Below, piece by piece: positions 53,543-62,351 of a DNA stretch of 64,000 nucleotides. Source of the DNA: Mesorhizobium sp. M2A.F.Ca.ET.046.03.2.1 (GTDB taxonomy: Bacteria; Pseudomonadota; Alphaproteobacteria; Rhizobiales; Rhizobiaceae); the NCBI RefSeq assembly GCF_003952425.1, contig NZ_CP034449.1:6994001-7058000 (forward strand), in the 5' to 3' direction. Each line of letters starts with the position of its first letter. Positions within the stretch are counted from its first letter, which is position 1. Under the pieces are notes generated by a model. It was not told the DNA's origin and searched no databases. It saw nothing but the letters and a program-made list of their open reading frames with translations. A program made the translations under genes and the position numbers.

Positions 53543-54190
53543 ATGCTGGATAACTATGAGGCGGACGAATTCGGCGTGATCCACCAGATCGACTTCACGC
53601 CGATCAAGTACGACAAGAAATACATCTCGTACTACGAGGACTTGAGCGACCGGACCATCAAGCTCGGCTATCAGCGGCTTGGCTGGGTGCTGGGGATCAC
53701 CGGCGAAATTCCGCGCTCGGTGCTCGAAATCGGATACGGCACCGGCACATTCATCGAAGCCGCGAAGATAACAGGCGTCGCCGATTGCGCCGGCTGCGAC
53801 ATCGCCGAGTTTCCGCTGCCCCAAGGTGTCCGCTTTGTCGATTGGGAGGAGGCGCTCGCCGGCTCGTGGGATCTCGTCGCCATGTTCGACGTGCTCGAGC
53901 ACATCCCTGATCTCAGTTTCCTAGCCCGCCTTAAGACCCGGCATCTGGCCGTCGCTGTCCCTTATTGCCGCTGGCGTGAGCTCGGCGCCGACGGCGACGC
54001 GTGGTTCCGAACCTGGCGCATGCGCCTCCCCAACGAGCACCTGCACCACTTCGACCGCGACTCGCTGGTGGCGCTGCTCGCCCATAACGGCTTCGACTGC
54101 ATGACCCTGAACTGTTTCGAGGACGGGATCAGGCTGCGGCCCGGAGAAGCGGGACCGAATATTCTGTCGGGCTTCTTCAGGAAGCCATAG
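53543..54190 (+). CDS. Class I SAM-dependent methyltransferase
   Basis: The protein has 215 residues. The SAM-binding motif I is VLEIGYGTGTFIEAA, an acidic motif lies in GCDIAEFPL, and the motif-IV-like DLVAMFDVLEHIPD is typical of the Methyltransf_23 group. Often such enzymes sit in polysaccharide or lipid clusters; here the neighbours give no clue to the substrate. GGAGG lies 10 bases upstream of the start. Confidence 0.85.
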   Translation: MLDNYEADEFGVIHQIDFTPIKYDKKYISYYEDLSDRTIKLGYQRLGWVLGITGEIPRSVLEIGYGTGTFIEAAKITGVADCAGCDIAEFPLPQGVRFVDWEEALAGSWDLVAMFDVLEHIPDLSFLARLKTRHLAVAVPYCRWRELGADGDAWFRTWRMRLPNEHLHHFDRDSLVALLAHNGFDCMTLNCFEDGIRLRPGEAGPNILSGFFRKP

Positions 54191-54221
54191 GTCCAGGAGC
54201 CGGCTGAGCGCCAATGGCGAA

Positions 54222-55154
54222 CTACTCGGCCCAGGCAAGCTCGCCCAGATGACGACGGACCCAGTTCATCTCTTCAGAAGCCGTGCGCCCAAAATGCCGC
54301 TTGAAGTCGCGGCTGAACTGAGCCGCGCTCGCATAGCCGACCGAAGCCGCGGCCTGAGCGATCGTGCCCTTGCGCGCGATCATCAGTCTTGCCTCGTGCA
54401 GCCGCATGGCTTTCACGTACTGCATCGGGCTGCTTCCGGTCATCTCCCTGAAATGGACGTGGTAGGAAGGCACGCTCATGCCTGCTTCTCTCGCCAGATC
54501 GGCGACCGAGATTTCGCAGCTGTAGTTTTCCCGCAGCCATGCAAGGCTCCGCACGATCCTTCCCGACCTGCCCCTTTGCTGCAAGGCTGCGATCATTGCG
54601 CCGCCTTGCGGGCCGATCAGCACCCGGTAATGCAGCTCGCGCAGGAGGCTTGATCCAAGAACGGCGGTCTCAGCAGGACTGCGAAGCGCCTTCAAGAGGC
54701 GCAGCAGCACATCCTCAATATCGGCCTCCATCCTGCTCGATGTGAGGCTTTGCGGCCTGTCGCTTCCCATTGCGGAATGCGTCTCCAGCAGCGCGGCAAT
54801 CTCGGCCGCCAGCCGCATGTCGAACGCGACATAAACGGCAAGCAGCGGGCGATCGGGACTGGCCGTTGACTCCATCCGAAACGGAACCGGCACCGACACC
54901 GCCAGATAGTGTTCTTCGTCGTAGAGGTAGACCTCCTGTTCGAGGATGCCTCGCTTGCTTCCCTGCAGGACGAACACCGCGCCCGGTTCATAAAGCACCG
55001 GGACGTCATGGAGCGCGGCCTCCGTCCGAAGCACCCGTACGCTCTCGATCGCGGTGGCATTGTATCCAATGCGTTCGGCCAGAGTTCCGGCAAGCTCGAC
55101 CAGTTCCCGTTTTCGTCCAGGGTCTGCTTCGATAGGATTTGGCAAGGAATTCAT
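54222..55154 (-). CDS. AraC family transcriptional regulator
   Basis: The protein has 310 residues. An AraC_N cupin-like domain (VLYEPGAVFVLQGSKRG, LAVSVPVPFRMES) precedes two C-terminal helix-turn-helix units: EISVADLAREAGMSVPSYHVHF and GTIAQAAASVGYASAAQFSRDFKRHFG. It is divergent from an SDR gene 75 bases away, its likely target. AraC_N members commonly regulate a neighbouring oxidoreductase. Confidence 0.93.
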   Translation of the reverse strand: MNSLPNPIEADPGRKRELVELAGTLAERIGYNATAIESVRVLRTEAALHDVPVLYEPGAVFVLQGSKRGILEQEVYLYDEEHYLAVSVPVPFRMESTASPDRPLLAVYVAFDMRLAAEIAALLETHSAMGSDRPQSLTSSRMEADIEDVLLRLLKALRSPAETAVLGSSLLRELHYRVLIGPQGGAMIAALQQRGRSGRIVRSLAWLRENYSCEISVADLAREAGMSVPSYHVHFREMTGSSPMQYVKAMRLHEARLMIARKGTIAQAAASVGYASAAQFSRDFKRHFGRTASEEMNWVRRHLGELAWAE

Positions 55155-55228
55155 AGAAACCGCAATCCAGGTGACCGCCGCACCATACTATTTGCCAAGG
55201 CGCACTCCATCAACAAGGACCCCAGACC

Positions 55229-56056
55229 ATGGCGAAAAAGACCTTCTTCATCACCGGCGCCAATTCCGGCTTTGGCCTCGCCATCGCTTCCGCCGCAATC
55301 CAAACAGGCCATACGGTCATTGGCACCGTACGGTTCGAGACGTCACGCGCGGCACTCGGCAGATCCCTGCCCGCGATGCGGACGGTCATGTGCGATGTCA
55401 CGGAGTTCGACCGCGTGCCGGACGTCGTCGCGCAGGCGGAGAAGGAGCACGGGCCCGTCGATGTCCTGATCAACAATGCCGGCTATGGCCACGAAGGGGT
55501 GCTTGAAGAGTCGCCGCTCGAAGAGATGCGGCGTCAGTTCGACGTGAACGTCTTCGGAGCCGTGGCGGTCGCCAAGGCTTTTCTTCCGAAGTTCCGCGAG
55601 CGACGCCGTGGCTTCATCGTCAATGTCACCTCGATGGGCGGCATGATCACGATGCCGGGCATTGCTTACTATTGCGGCAGCAAGTTCGCGCTCCAGGGCA
55701 TATCGGAGGTGATGCGTTCGGAAATGGCCCCGTTTGGCGTTCGCGTCACGGCCGTCTGCCCCGGTTCATTCCGGACGGACTGGGCCGGGCGCTCCATGGT
55801 CCGGACCGAAAGGTCTATCGCGGATTATGACGCGCTGTTCGACCCGATCCGGGAAGCCCGGCTGACGAAAAGCGGCAAGCAGCTTGGCGATCCGGACAAG
55901 CTCGCAACGGCCGTATTGGCTTTGGTGGAATCCGAAGCTCCGCCGCCGCAGCTTCTGCTTGGCAGCGACGCCCTCAAGCTCGTGTCCGAGCGTATCGAAC
56001 GCTTGCAGCAGGAGATCGAAGCCTGGAGGGCCGTAACCATCTCGACCGATGGCTGA
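55229..56056 (+). CDS. SDR family oxidoreductase
   Basis: This 275-residue short-chain dehydrogenase has TGANSGFGLA for NAD(P), NNAGYGHEG, and the catalytic S...YYCGSK (Y and K four apart). C-terminal residues resemble the retinol-dehydrogenase-like branch often paired with AraC_N regulators. AAGGA precedes the start. The substrate is not evident. Confidence 0.9.
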   Translation: MAKKTFFITGANSGFGLAIASAAIQTGHTVIGTVRFETSRAALGRSLPAMRTVMCDVTEFDRVPDVVAQAEKEHGPVDVLINNAGYGHEGVLEESPLEEMRRQFDVNVFGAVAVAKAFLPKFRERRRGFIVNVTSMGGMITMPGIAYYCGSKFALQGISEVMRSEMAPFGVRVTAVCPGSFRTDWAGRSMVRTERSIADYDALFDPIREARLTKSGKQLGDPDKLATAVLALVESEAPPPQLLLGSDALKLVSERIERLQQEIEAWRAVTISTDG

Positions 56057-56118
56057 ATGAGCGCGGGAATAACCCGCCGCATTGCCTTTCCGCCCCGGCT
56101 CGCTCCATAGTCGGGTCA

Positions 56119-57579
56119 ATGCTTGACGCGATTGCGAGTCACTGGTCGACGCTAATCCTGATCCTCTCGCTGGCGATGGCGGCGGTCGGCATCGTGCACG
56201 CCATCATGACCAAGGAGGACGTGCGCGCCGCCACCGGCTGGGTGGGCGTGATGCTTTTGTCGCCTTTCCTCGGCGCGATCATCTACGCCATTGCCGGCAT
56301 CAACCGCATCCGCCGCGCGACGATCAGCGCGATGCGGCCGGTTTCACCCGAGGCGGCCGCCGCCAGGCACGACCGCGACGTCGCGCTCGAAGCCCTGATC
56401 AACGCCGAATTCGGCCAGCGCTTCACCGGGTTGAAGACGCTTGGCGACAGGGTGGCGCGGCGTCCGCTGACATCCGGAAACACCATCGCCGTGCTCAAGA
56501 CCGGCGACGAGGCCTATACGGCGATGTGCCGGGCAATTGATGCCGCGCAAAGAAGCGTCCTGCTCGAAACCTATATTTTCGACAATGATGCGGTCGGGGC
56601 GCTTTTCGTCCAGTCGCTCGGCAACGCCGTCAAGCGCGGCGTCACTGTCCGCGTGCTGATCGACGCCGTCGGCGTGCGCTATTCGGTGCCGAGCATCCTG
56701 AAACAACTCAGGGAGGTCGACGTCATCGTCGACCTCTTCAACGGCAACATCGTGATGGGCCTGAGGCTTCCCTATGCCAATCTGAGGACGCACAGGAAGA
56801 TCCTGATCGTCGACGGCGCGGTGGCGTTCACGGGAGGCATGAACATCCGCAAGGGATTCTCCGCCGAATTCGCCGGTTCCGAAAGTTCGCGGGATACGCA
56901 TTTCGAGGTCACCGGGCCGGTTGTGGCCGACCTGTTCTCGGTTGCGGCCGAGGACTGGCGCTTTGCCGGCAACGAGGCCCTGAAGGACGGGCCCTGGCAG
57001 GTCGAGCGCGCCGCGCCGCCGCCCGGGCAGCCGGTGCTGGTGCGCGCGGTGGCGACCGGGCCGGACGCCTCCAACGAAACCAACCTCAAGCTTTTGATGG
57101 GCGCTTTTTCGGTCGCCCGCAAGTCGATCCGCATCATGTCGCCCTATTTCCTGCCGGACCGGGAGTTCATCAGCGCGCTGACCACGGCTGGCCGCCGCGG
57201 CGTCGAAATCGACATCGTCGTGCCGGCGGTGAACAATCTTTTCCTCGTCGATCATGCGATGACGGCGCAGTTCGACCAGGTGCTGAAGCATTATTGCCGG
57301 GTCTGGCGCCACGAGGGCTCGTTCGATCATTCCAAGCTGATGGCGATCGACGGCGTGTGGGCCTATGTCGGCTCCTCCAATCTGGACGCGCGCTCGCTGA
57401 GGCTGAATTTCGAGATCGACATGGAAGTCCTGGACAAAAACTTCGCCGCCGAGATCGACGCCCGCATCGCGGCCGCCATCTCGACCGCCCAGCCGGTGAC
57501 GCTGCAGACGCTGAATGCAAGACCATTCGTAGTCCGCGTCTTCGACCGTTTGCTGTGGCTGGGATCGCCCTATCTTTAG
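56119..57579 (+). CDS. cls: Cardiolipin synthase (phospholipase D superfamily)
   Basis: The protein has 486 residues. Two N-terminal TM helices (residues 9-29 and 41-60) are followed by two HKD motifs, RTHRKILIVDGAVAFTGGMN and DHSKLMAIDGVWAYVGSSN. Each gives HxK and D for the phosphatidyl transfer. It makes cardiolipin from phosphatidylglycerol at the inner membrane. The next gene encodes an endonuclease/exonuclease/phosphatase-fold protein 24 bases away, the arrangement seen for E. coli ybhO(clsB)-ybhP. Confidence 0.93.
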   Translation: MLDAIASHWSTLILILSLAMAAVGIVHAIMTKEDVRAATGWVGVMLLSPFLGAIIYAIAGINRIRRATISAMRPVSPEAAAARHDRDVALEALINAEFGQRFTGLKTLGDRVARRPLTSGNTIAVLKTGDEAYTAMCRAIDAAQRSVLLETYIFDNDAVGALFVQSLGNAVKRGVTVRVLIDAVGVRYSVPSILKQLREVDVIVDLFNGNIVMGLRLPYANLRTHRKILIVDGAVAFTGGMNIRKGFSAEFAGSESSRDTHFEVTGPVVADLFSVAAEDWRFAGNEALKDGPWQVERAAPPPGQPVLVRAVATGPDASNETNLKLLMGAFSVARKSIRIMSPYFLPDREFISALTTAGRRGVEIDIVVPAVNNLFLVDHAMTAQFDQVLKHYCRVWRHEGSFDHSKLMAIDGVWAYVGSSNLDARSLRLNFEIDMEVLDKNFAAEIDARIAAAISTAQPVTLQTLNARPFVVRVFDRLLWLGSPYL

Positions 57580-57603
57580 AGCAGGAAATCGAGCAGCAGG
57601 ATC

Positions 57604-58413
57604 ATGGAGATAGACGACATCAAGGGACGCAGCCTGCCGGGGACCGTGCTCCTGTCGATCCGCGCCAGGAACGCGCGCAAGGCGAAGGCGACGCCGCGCA
57701 AGCGAGTCAACGACACTGAAATTGTCGTCGCCTCCTACAACGTCCACAAATGCATCGGCACGGACCGCAGGTTCGACCCTGACAGGACGGCCCGCGTCAT
57801 CCGCGAGATCAGCCCCGATGTGATCGCCCTGCAAGAAGCCGACAATCGCTTCGGCGACAGGGCCGGGCTGCTCGATCTCGCTCGCCTGGAACTGGAGACG
57901 GGACTCGTGCCGGTGCCGGTCTCGGGCAACGGCAAGGGGCATGGCTGGCGCGGCAATGTGCTCCTGTTCAAACGCGGCACCGTACGCGACGTCCACCAAC
58001 TCAAGCTGCCGGGACTGGAGCCGCGCGGCGCGCTGGTCGCCGAGATCGATCTTGACGAGAAACGGTCGCTGCGCGTGATCGCCGCCCATCTCGGCCTTTT
58101 GCGCCGCTCGCGCTCCGAACAGGCCCGGGTCGTGCTCGACATCATGAGCAGCGCCGATGAAAGGCCGACGCTGCTGCTCGGCGACCTCAACGAATGGCGG
58201 CTCGGCAACCGCTCGGCGCTGAACACACTGCACACGACCTTCGGGCCGACGCCGCCGGCGGTGCCGACCTTCCCGTCGGGCCTGCCGGTGCTGGCGCTCG
58301 ACCGCATCATGGGCAATCGGCACGGTTTGGTTTCAGGCGTCGAGGCGCATGACACGCCGCTGTCGCGCGTCGCCTCCGACCATCTGCCGCTGACGGCTTT
58401 CGTGCATCTGTAG
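57604..58413 (+). CDS. Endonuclease/exonuclease/phosphatase family protein
   Basis: The protein has 269 residues. EEP-fold motifs are complete: ASYNVHKCIGTD, ALQEADNRFG, LLGDLNEWR and the C-terminal SDHLPLTAF. It may be a nuclease or a phosphoesterase acting on phospholipid-related substrates. The basic N-terminus (about 35 residues, rich in K and R) has no signal sequence. It is coupled to cls, as ybhP is to clsB in E. coli. Confidence 0.88.
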   Translation: MEIDDIKGRSLPGTVLLSIRARNARKAKATPRKRVNDTEIVVASYNVHKCIGTDRRFDPDRTARVIREISPDVIALQEADNRFGDRAGLLDLARLELETGLVPVPVSGNGKGHGWRGNVLLFKRGTVRDVHQLKLPGLEPRGALVAEIDLDEKRSLRVIAAHLGLLRRSRSEQARVVLDIMSSADERPTLLLGDLNEWRLGNRSALNTLHTTFGPTPPAVPTFPSGLPVLALDRIMGNRHGLVSGVEAHDTPLSRVASDHLPLTAFVHL

Positions 58414-58457
58414 ATTGCCGCCGACGACGGTCAGCCGGTATACGGCGAAGCTTCGTC

Positions 58458-58838
58458 TCAGAACTTCCAGTTGAAGTCCGCCCCGCACGGACTGGTCGGA
58501 GAGACCCGAGCCGAACTGGACGCCATAGGAGACACCGAGGGTCGCGGCCGGCGTCAAGTTCAAGTCGAGGCCGGCTTCCACCACCGCCGCATCGCGTGCG
58601 ATGGGCGCGCCGGCGATCGTGAAGGGGGAGCCGCCGGCAAGGGCGAGGCGGCGCCGATGTTCAGCGCGCCGGACCCCGTGCTGTCCACCGTCACAGTGCC
58701 ATTTGTGTCGGGACTGATACCAACATAGCCATCAATACTGCTGACCGCGCCGCCGTTCTGGACCGTCGGGGTGCCGGTGTCGTGCAGCCGGATCACTGCC
58801 TGCGACCTGCCGTTTGCGCCGCTGTGGGCGGAGACCAT
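58458..58838 (-). pseudogene. Autotransporter remnant (passenger scrap joined to end of beta-barrel)
   Basis: The 5' part reads TPTVQNGGAVSSIDGYVGIS and GTVTVDSTGSGALNI, typical of autotransporter passenger repeats. It runs directly into GSPFTIAGAPIARDAAVVEA, LTPAATLGVSYGVQFGSGLS, which is the end of an autotransporter barrel. Nearly all of the barrel is missing. Two frame changes are needed, near 58640-58580 and near 58480. After the second, the frame ends ADFNWKF-stop at 58458, with the C-terminal phenylalanine of an outer membrane protein. This is a deletion remnant, not a working gene. Confidence 0.8.
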
Positions 58839-59044
58839 CCTTGCGCACCACCTCTCCTGACGGAACCCTGACGCGATCCTAACGATCGACGAGACGCTCG
58901 CCGGCCTTTCCCAAGCGCTCGGCTGACGCCTCTTTCACTAAGGACATCGCGGGATCTTCGGCGAGGCTTGTCGTGCCGCTCGGAGCCAACCCACCAAAAA
59001 ATCGACTCCGATTCGCCAGGACAAGACAAGGGGATCAACGGCCG

Positions 59045-60070
59045 ATGCAAAGCAATGAAAGAGTTGCCACCGAAGTCCTGGGCGAAGACGGCAGGCGATA
59101 CCTGGAGACGATCGAAAAATGCCGGAAGATCGGCCAGCCCTACATGATCGGTTTCTCGCCTGATCACCTCTGGGGGCTGGCGCTGGTGATGTGCGCCGCC
59201 ACACTCTGGGCGACCGTGGGTGTCGCAAGCAGGTTTGTCCCGCATGAAATCGCAATGCCGGACGAGGTCTACGGATTCGTCCGCACGGCTATTGCCGGGC
59301 CCGCCATACTCCTGGTGGCGCGGGTAACAGGCGGCACCCGCAGGGTTAAGGCCAGCGCGGGCAGCTTTTCGGGATTTCTCCTGTTCGGCATTTCCTGCGC
59401 CACCTTCCAGGTCTGCCTGTTCCGCAGCTTCACGCTGCTGGGAGTGACGATAACGGTCTTTCTGACGGTTTGCTTGCCACCGGTCATCGCCGTCTTCTGG
59501 TCACTGAGGAAGCTTGGCGAACCCATATCGCGGCAGGTCGTGCTTCCCCTTGCGATCTCGATCGCAGGCCTCGTCACTTTCGTAAGTGTCGATACGGCAT
59601 CGGAACAACCGCTCGACCTTCTATTGGGCCTTGCTCTGTCGCTGCTGGCATCTGCGGCCTTCGTCGTGATGACCAATGCCGCTCGCTCGCTTTCCGTTGC
59701 CTATTCGCCGAACCTTGTTTCGGGCCTTGGCCTGATCATCGCATCGCTGGTTCTCGCACCCGTGGCCATGATAGTCGCTCCAGGCGGTCTCACGCATTTC
59801 GGCGCGGCCATGGGGGACTGGCGAAGCATCTCGGTTCTGATCTATCTCGGTTTAGGGCCGACAGCTCTCGCCTATGTCTGCTACTGCGCGGGCATGGCGC
59901 GGTGCCGCTCCGCGGTGACTGGACTCGTCGCATCGATGATCGAGCCTGCGGTTGCCGCCGGACTGGCATTCCTGTTCCTGGACGAAACTCTCACGGCTTG
60001 GCAGGCACTCGGGTGTTTCATGTTGCTGACGGCAATGGTGGCACTTTGGCTGGACAAGCAAAGAACCTGA
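59045..60070 (+). CDS. EamA-type DMT transporter with N-terminal extension
   Basis: The protein has 341 residues from the ATG at 59045. A 40-residue polar N-terminus (VATEVLGEDGRRYLETIEKC) precedes ten TM helices in two EamA repeats, beginning LWGLALVMCAATLWATVGVA. The region 58839-59044 upstream has no other gene. A start at 58973 is possible. The stop codon overlaps a perfect hairpin. Substrate unknown. Confidence 0.88.
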   Translation: MQSNERVATEVLGEDGRRYLETIEKCRKIGQPYMIGFSPDHLWGLALVMCAATLWATVGVASRFVPHEIAMPDEVYGFVRTAIAGPAILLVARVTGGTRRVKASAGSFSGFLLFGISCATFQVCLFRSFTLLGVTITVFLTVCLPPVIAVFWSLRKLGEPISRQVVLPLAISIAGLVTFVSVDTASEQPLDLLLGLALSLLASAAFVVMTNAARSLSVAYSPNLVSGLGLIIASLVLAPVAMIVAPGGLTHFGAAMGDWRSISVLIYLGLGPTALAYVCYCAGMARCRSAVTGLVASMIEPAVAAGLAFLFLDETLTAWQALGCFMLLTAMVALWLDKQRT

Positions 60071-60115
60071 GCAATTCCTGAAAAAATGTGACGGGTCTTC
60101 CGCCCGGAATTGCTC
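60069..60115. terminator. Hairpin/dispersed repeat after EamA gene
   Basis: Perfect 10-base arms GAGCAATTCC/GGAATTGCTC start inside the stop codon region of the EamA gene. The inner part TGAAAAAATGTGACGGGT matches, in reverse complement, the sequence after the LysR gene at 34699-34736. It is probably a dispersed element that also stops transcription. Confidence 0.65.
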
Positions 60116-60171
60116 TAAATCGCGTCGCGCTGAACCGGATCCAGGCGAGGCGTTTTAAGTCTTTGTTTGAT

Positions 60172-60216
60172 GCATGTCGTACGCCCAAAACCGCTGCGCA
60201 CGTTTGGGCGACAGGC
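60172..60216. repeat. Hairpin repeat, second copy of the AAAACCGCTGCGCAC family
   Basis: Near-perfect arms GCATGTCG/CGACAGGC with inner CGCCCAAA/TTTGGGCG enclose the 15-base core at 60187-60201 shared with 23412-23426. It ends 2 bases before the 3' end of the convergent BTAD gene. Confidence 0.75.
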
Positions 60217-60217
60217 A

Positions 60218-62188
60218 TTAGGAAGCGGGGAGGCCGGCTTTCGAAAGCATTTCAAGAAACCGCGAGTGGTGGCCGTCCCTCAAATAGCGCGGCATGAACC
60301 CGGGAGCGACATTGCCGAGGTTGAGATGCGGGAGTTGTGACAGGCAGTGGTGGATGGCCCGTGACGCTTCTTCATCATTTCCCGTCGCCGCGGCAGTTGC
60401 CGCCCAAAAAAGCGCGCCGCGCAGGAATCCCGGCTTTGTCCTGACTACCTTGCGGGCGACCTCGAGCGCCCGCCGGTCGTCTCCGCCCGCGAACAACGCC
60501 ATGACCATGCCGTGGTGGCGCCAGAAGTCGATGACGTCATGCGCTCCAAGGCGGATCGCCTCGTTTGCCGCGCGGACCGCCTCGCCGACCTGTCCGCGCA
60601 AGGCGAAGAGCATCGCAATATCGCCGTGGCTGCTGGGATAGCTCGGGTTGAGACTGATTGCGTGCTGGCATTGCACGATCGCCTCGTCGATCCGGCCATC
60701 GCATTCGTAGGCGAATGACAGGATGCAGCGGGCAATTTCGTCATCGGGTACGGCTCTTACCGAGTCTTCGGCAAGCTCGATCGCACGGTCGATATGCTCC
60801 TGCTCGCGAGGCAGAGCACCGAACGCAACACCCATGGTCGTCGCGATGGACAGCGTCCGTTTCGCGCGAACGTTGTCGGGCGCCAGCAAAAGAGCCTTTT
60901 CGGCGAGATCCTTCGAGACCAGGAGCGAGTCCCGCGTCATCTCGAAGTATTTCATCAGGGCTTCGTTCACCAGCCGGCGCACTTCTGGAGGACCAGGCGG
61001 GCTCTTGTCGCGAACCTTCCAGTTGGTCAATTGAAGCTCAAGGCTGACTGCCAGCACGACCGACTGCGCGATCCTGTCCTGGAAAGCGAGCGCGTTCTCC
61101 GAGTGGTCGTCGAATTTCTGCGCCCAGACATTGCGTCCATCAGCGGCGTCGACAAGCTGGATGTTCACCCTGAGCTCGTGTCCGGACCTCTGGATGCTGC
61201 CCTTGAGCGTATAGCGCGCCCGCACGCCAGCCGGCGCCCTCGGTTCCTCGCCGTTTTTCTCGAGGGCCGAAAGCACGATATAGTCGGCCACCTCTGAAAG
61301 CGCCGTGGTGATATCGTGAACGAGACCCTTGGCGAAGAAGTCGTCACCACGCTGTCCTGTCAGATTGACGATGTCGGCCACGACGATGGATGGGCGTCCC
61401 GAGCGCTGACCGGCGATAGCTCCATTGGCCGTCTGAAGGTTTGATGATGGCTCGGTGGAGGAAAGCAGCGATTGCCAGAGCGCTCGCGTCTCCGCGCTGA
61501 CGTCGACACCGAACTCCTTCCTCAAGACGCTTCTGCAAGTCTCGAAGGTCCGCAACGCCTTGTCGCGCTGACCGCATGCAAGCAGCAGTTCCATCTTCAG
61601 CCGATAGGATTCCTCCCGCGTCGGCTCCATGGACACCATTCGATCAGCAACAGCCAAGCCGCTTTCGGCGTCCACGAGACGGGCGAGCTTTTCCAGCGAC
61701 TGAAGCGCGCGGCTCTGCAGCCTTTCGCGTTCGGACGCCGCCCAATCGTCGAAAACGTTGGTGCCGACATGAAAGCCGTCGAGAAACGGTCCACTGTAGA
61801 GAGTCAACGCAGCCTGGAGTTCCGAGGCCGAACGGGCCGACAGGCCGGTTTCAAACTCGTCGACATCGACCCGCACCGCTTCCGGCCTCAGACCGATCAG
61901 GTCCTTGTGGGAATAGATGATATCCAAGCCGTGTCGCGCCAGATCCCGGCGCAGGACGCTGAGCGTTTGCCGCAGGCTGTTGCGCGAGTGTCCACTGTCG
62001 CTGTCGGTCCATAGATAATCGGCCAGCCGCTCGCGCGGCGCCGCCATGCCCGGACAGCGAGCCAGATATGCAAGAATTGCGGGGCCGCGCTTACCGGTGA
62101 GCCAAATTGTGCCGCCAGCCTCCTTTTCAAGCTGGAAACCGCCGAAAAGCAAAATCCGACTTGCAGCACGGCTTTCCGCATTTTGCAT
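60218..62188 (-). CDS. BTAD/SARP-type regulator with TolB-like and TPR domains
   Basis: The protein has 656 residues. A winged-helix start (FGGFQLEKEAGGTIWLTGKRGPAILAYLA) and a bacterial transcriptional activation domain (to about residue 245, ending ETRALWQSLL) resemble SARP activators. A TolB/FlgO-like domain follows (SIVVADIVNLTGQRGDDFFA to NVWAQKFDD), then TPR-like repeats to the end. The middle and C-terminal parts parallel the regulator at 46386-47888, while the DNA-binding part differs. It diverges from an EamA transporter gene. Its ligand is unknown. Confidence 0.87.
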   Translation of the reverse strand: MQNAESRAASRILLFGGFQLEKEAGGTIWLTGKRGPAILAYLARCPGMAAPRERLADYLWTDSDSGHSRNSLRQTLSVLRRDLARHGLDIIYSHKDLIGLRPEAVRVDVDEFETGLSARSASELQAALTLYSGPFLDGFHVGTNVFDDWAASERERLQSRALQSLEKLARLVDAESGLAVADRMVSMEPTREESYRLKMELLLACGQRDKALRTFETCRSVLRKEFGVDVSAETRALWQSLLSSTEPSSNLQTANGAIAGQRSGRPSIVVADIVNLTGQRGDDFFAKGLVHDITTALSEVADYIVLSALEKNGEEPRAPAGVRARYTLKGSIQRSGHELRVNIQLVDAADGRNVWAQKFDDHSENALAFQDRIAQSVVLAVSLELQLTNWKVRDKSPPGPPEVRRLVNEALMKYFEMTRDSLLVSKDLAEKALLLAPDNVRAKRTLSIATTMGVAFGALPREQEHIDRAIELAEDSVRAVPDDEIARCILSFAYECDGRIDEAIVQCQHAISLNPSYPSSHGDIAMLFALRGQVGEAVRAANEAIRLGAHDVIDFWRHHGMVMALFAGGDDRRALEVARKVVRTKPGFLRGALFWAATAAATGNDEEASRAIHHCLSQLPHLNLGNVAPGFMPRYLRDGHHSRFLEMLSKAGLPAS

Positions 62189-62351
62189 TGCTCAACGGCT
62201 CCCCAGCCTATTGAAATTCTAACTCAAAACTAACGCCTCGCAAGCTCCAGCGCGACGCCACCCAAGCGTTACCGTGACGCACTTCATTTAGACGCTGCTG
62301 AATTAACGGTAACTCAACCAGCAGCGTGGTTCCGGCCCAGGGGTGCGGCGA

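Noticed and set aside
56344..58323. 659-codon minus-strand frame opposite cls and the EEP gene.
   Set aside because: The plus-strand genes carry complete catalytic motifs; the antisense product has none.
58839..59044. Upstream in-frame extension of the EamA transporter.
   Set aside because: The sequence before 59045 gives low-quality, basic protein and has no better ribosome site, so the later ATG is preferred.
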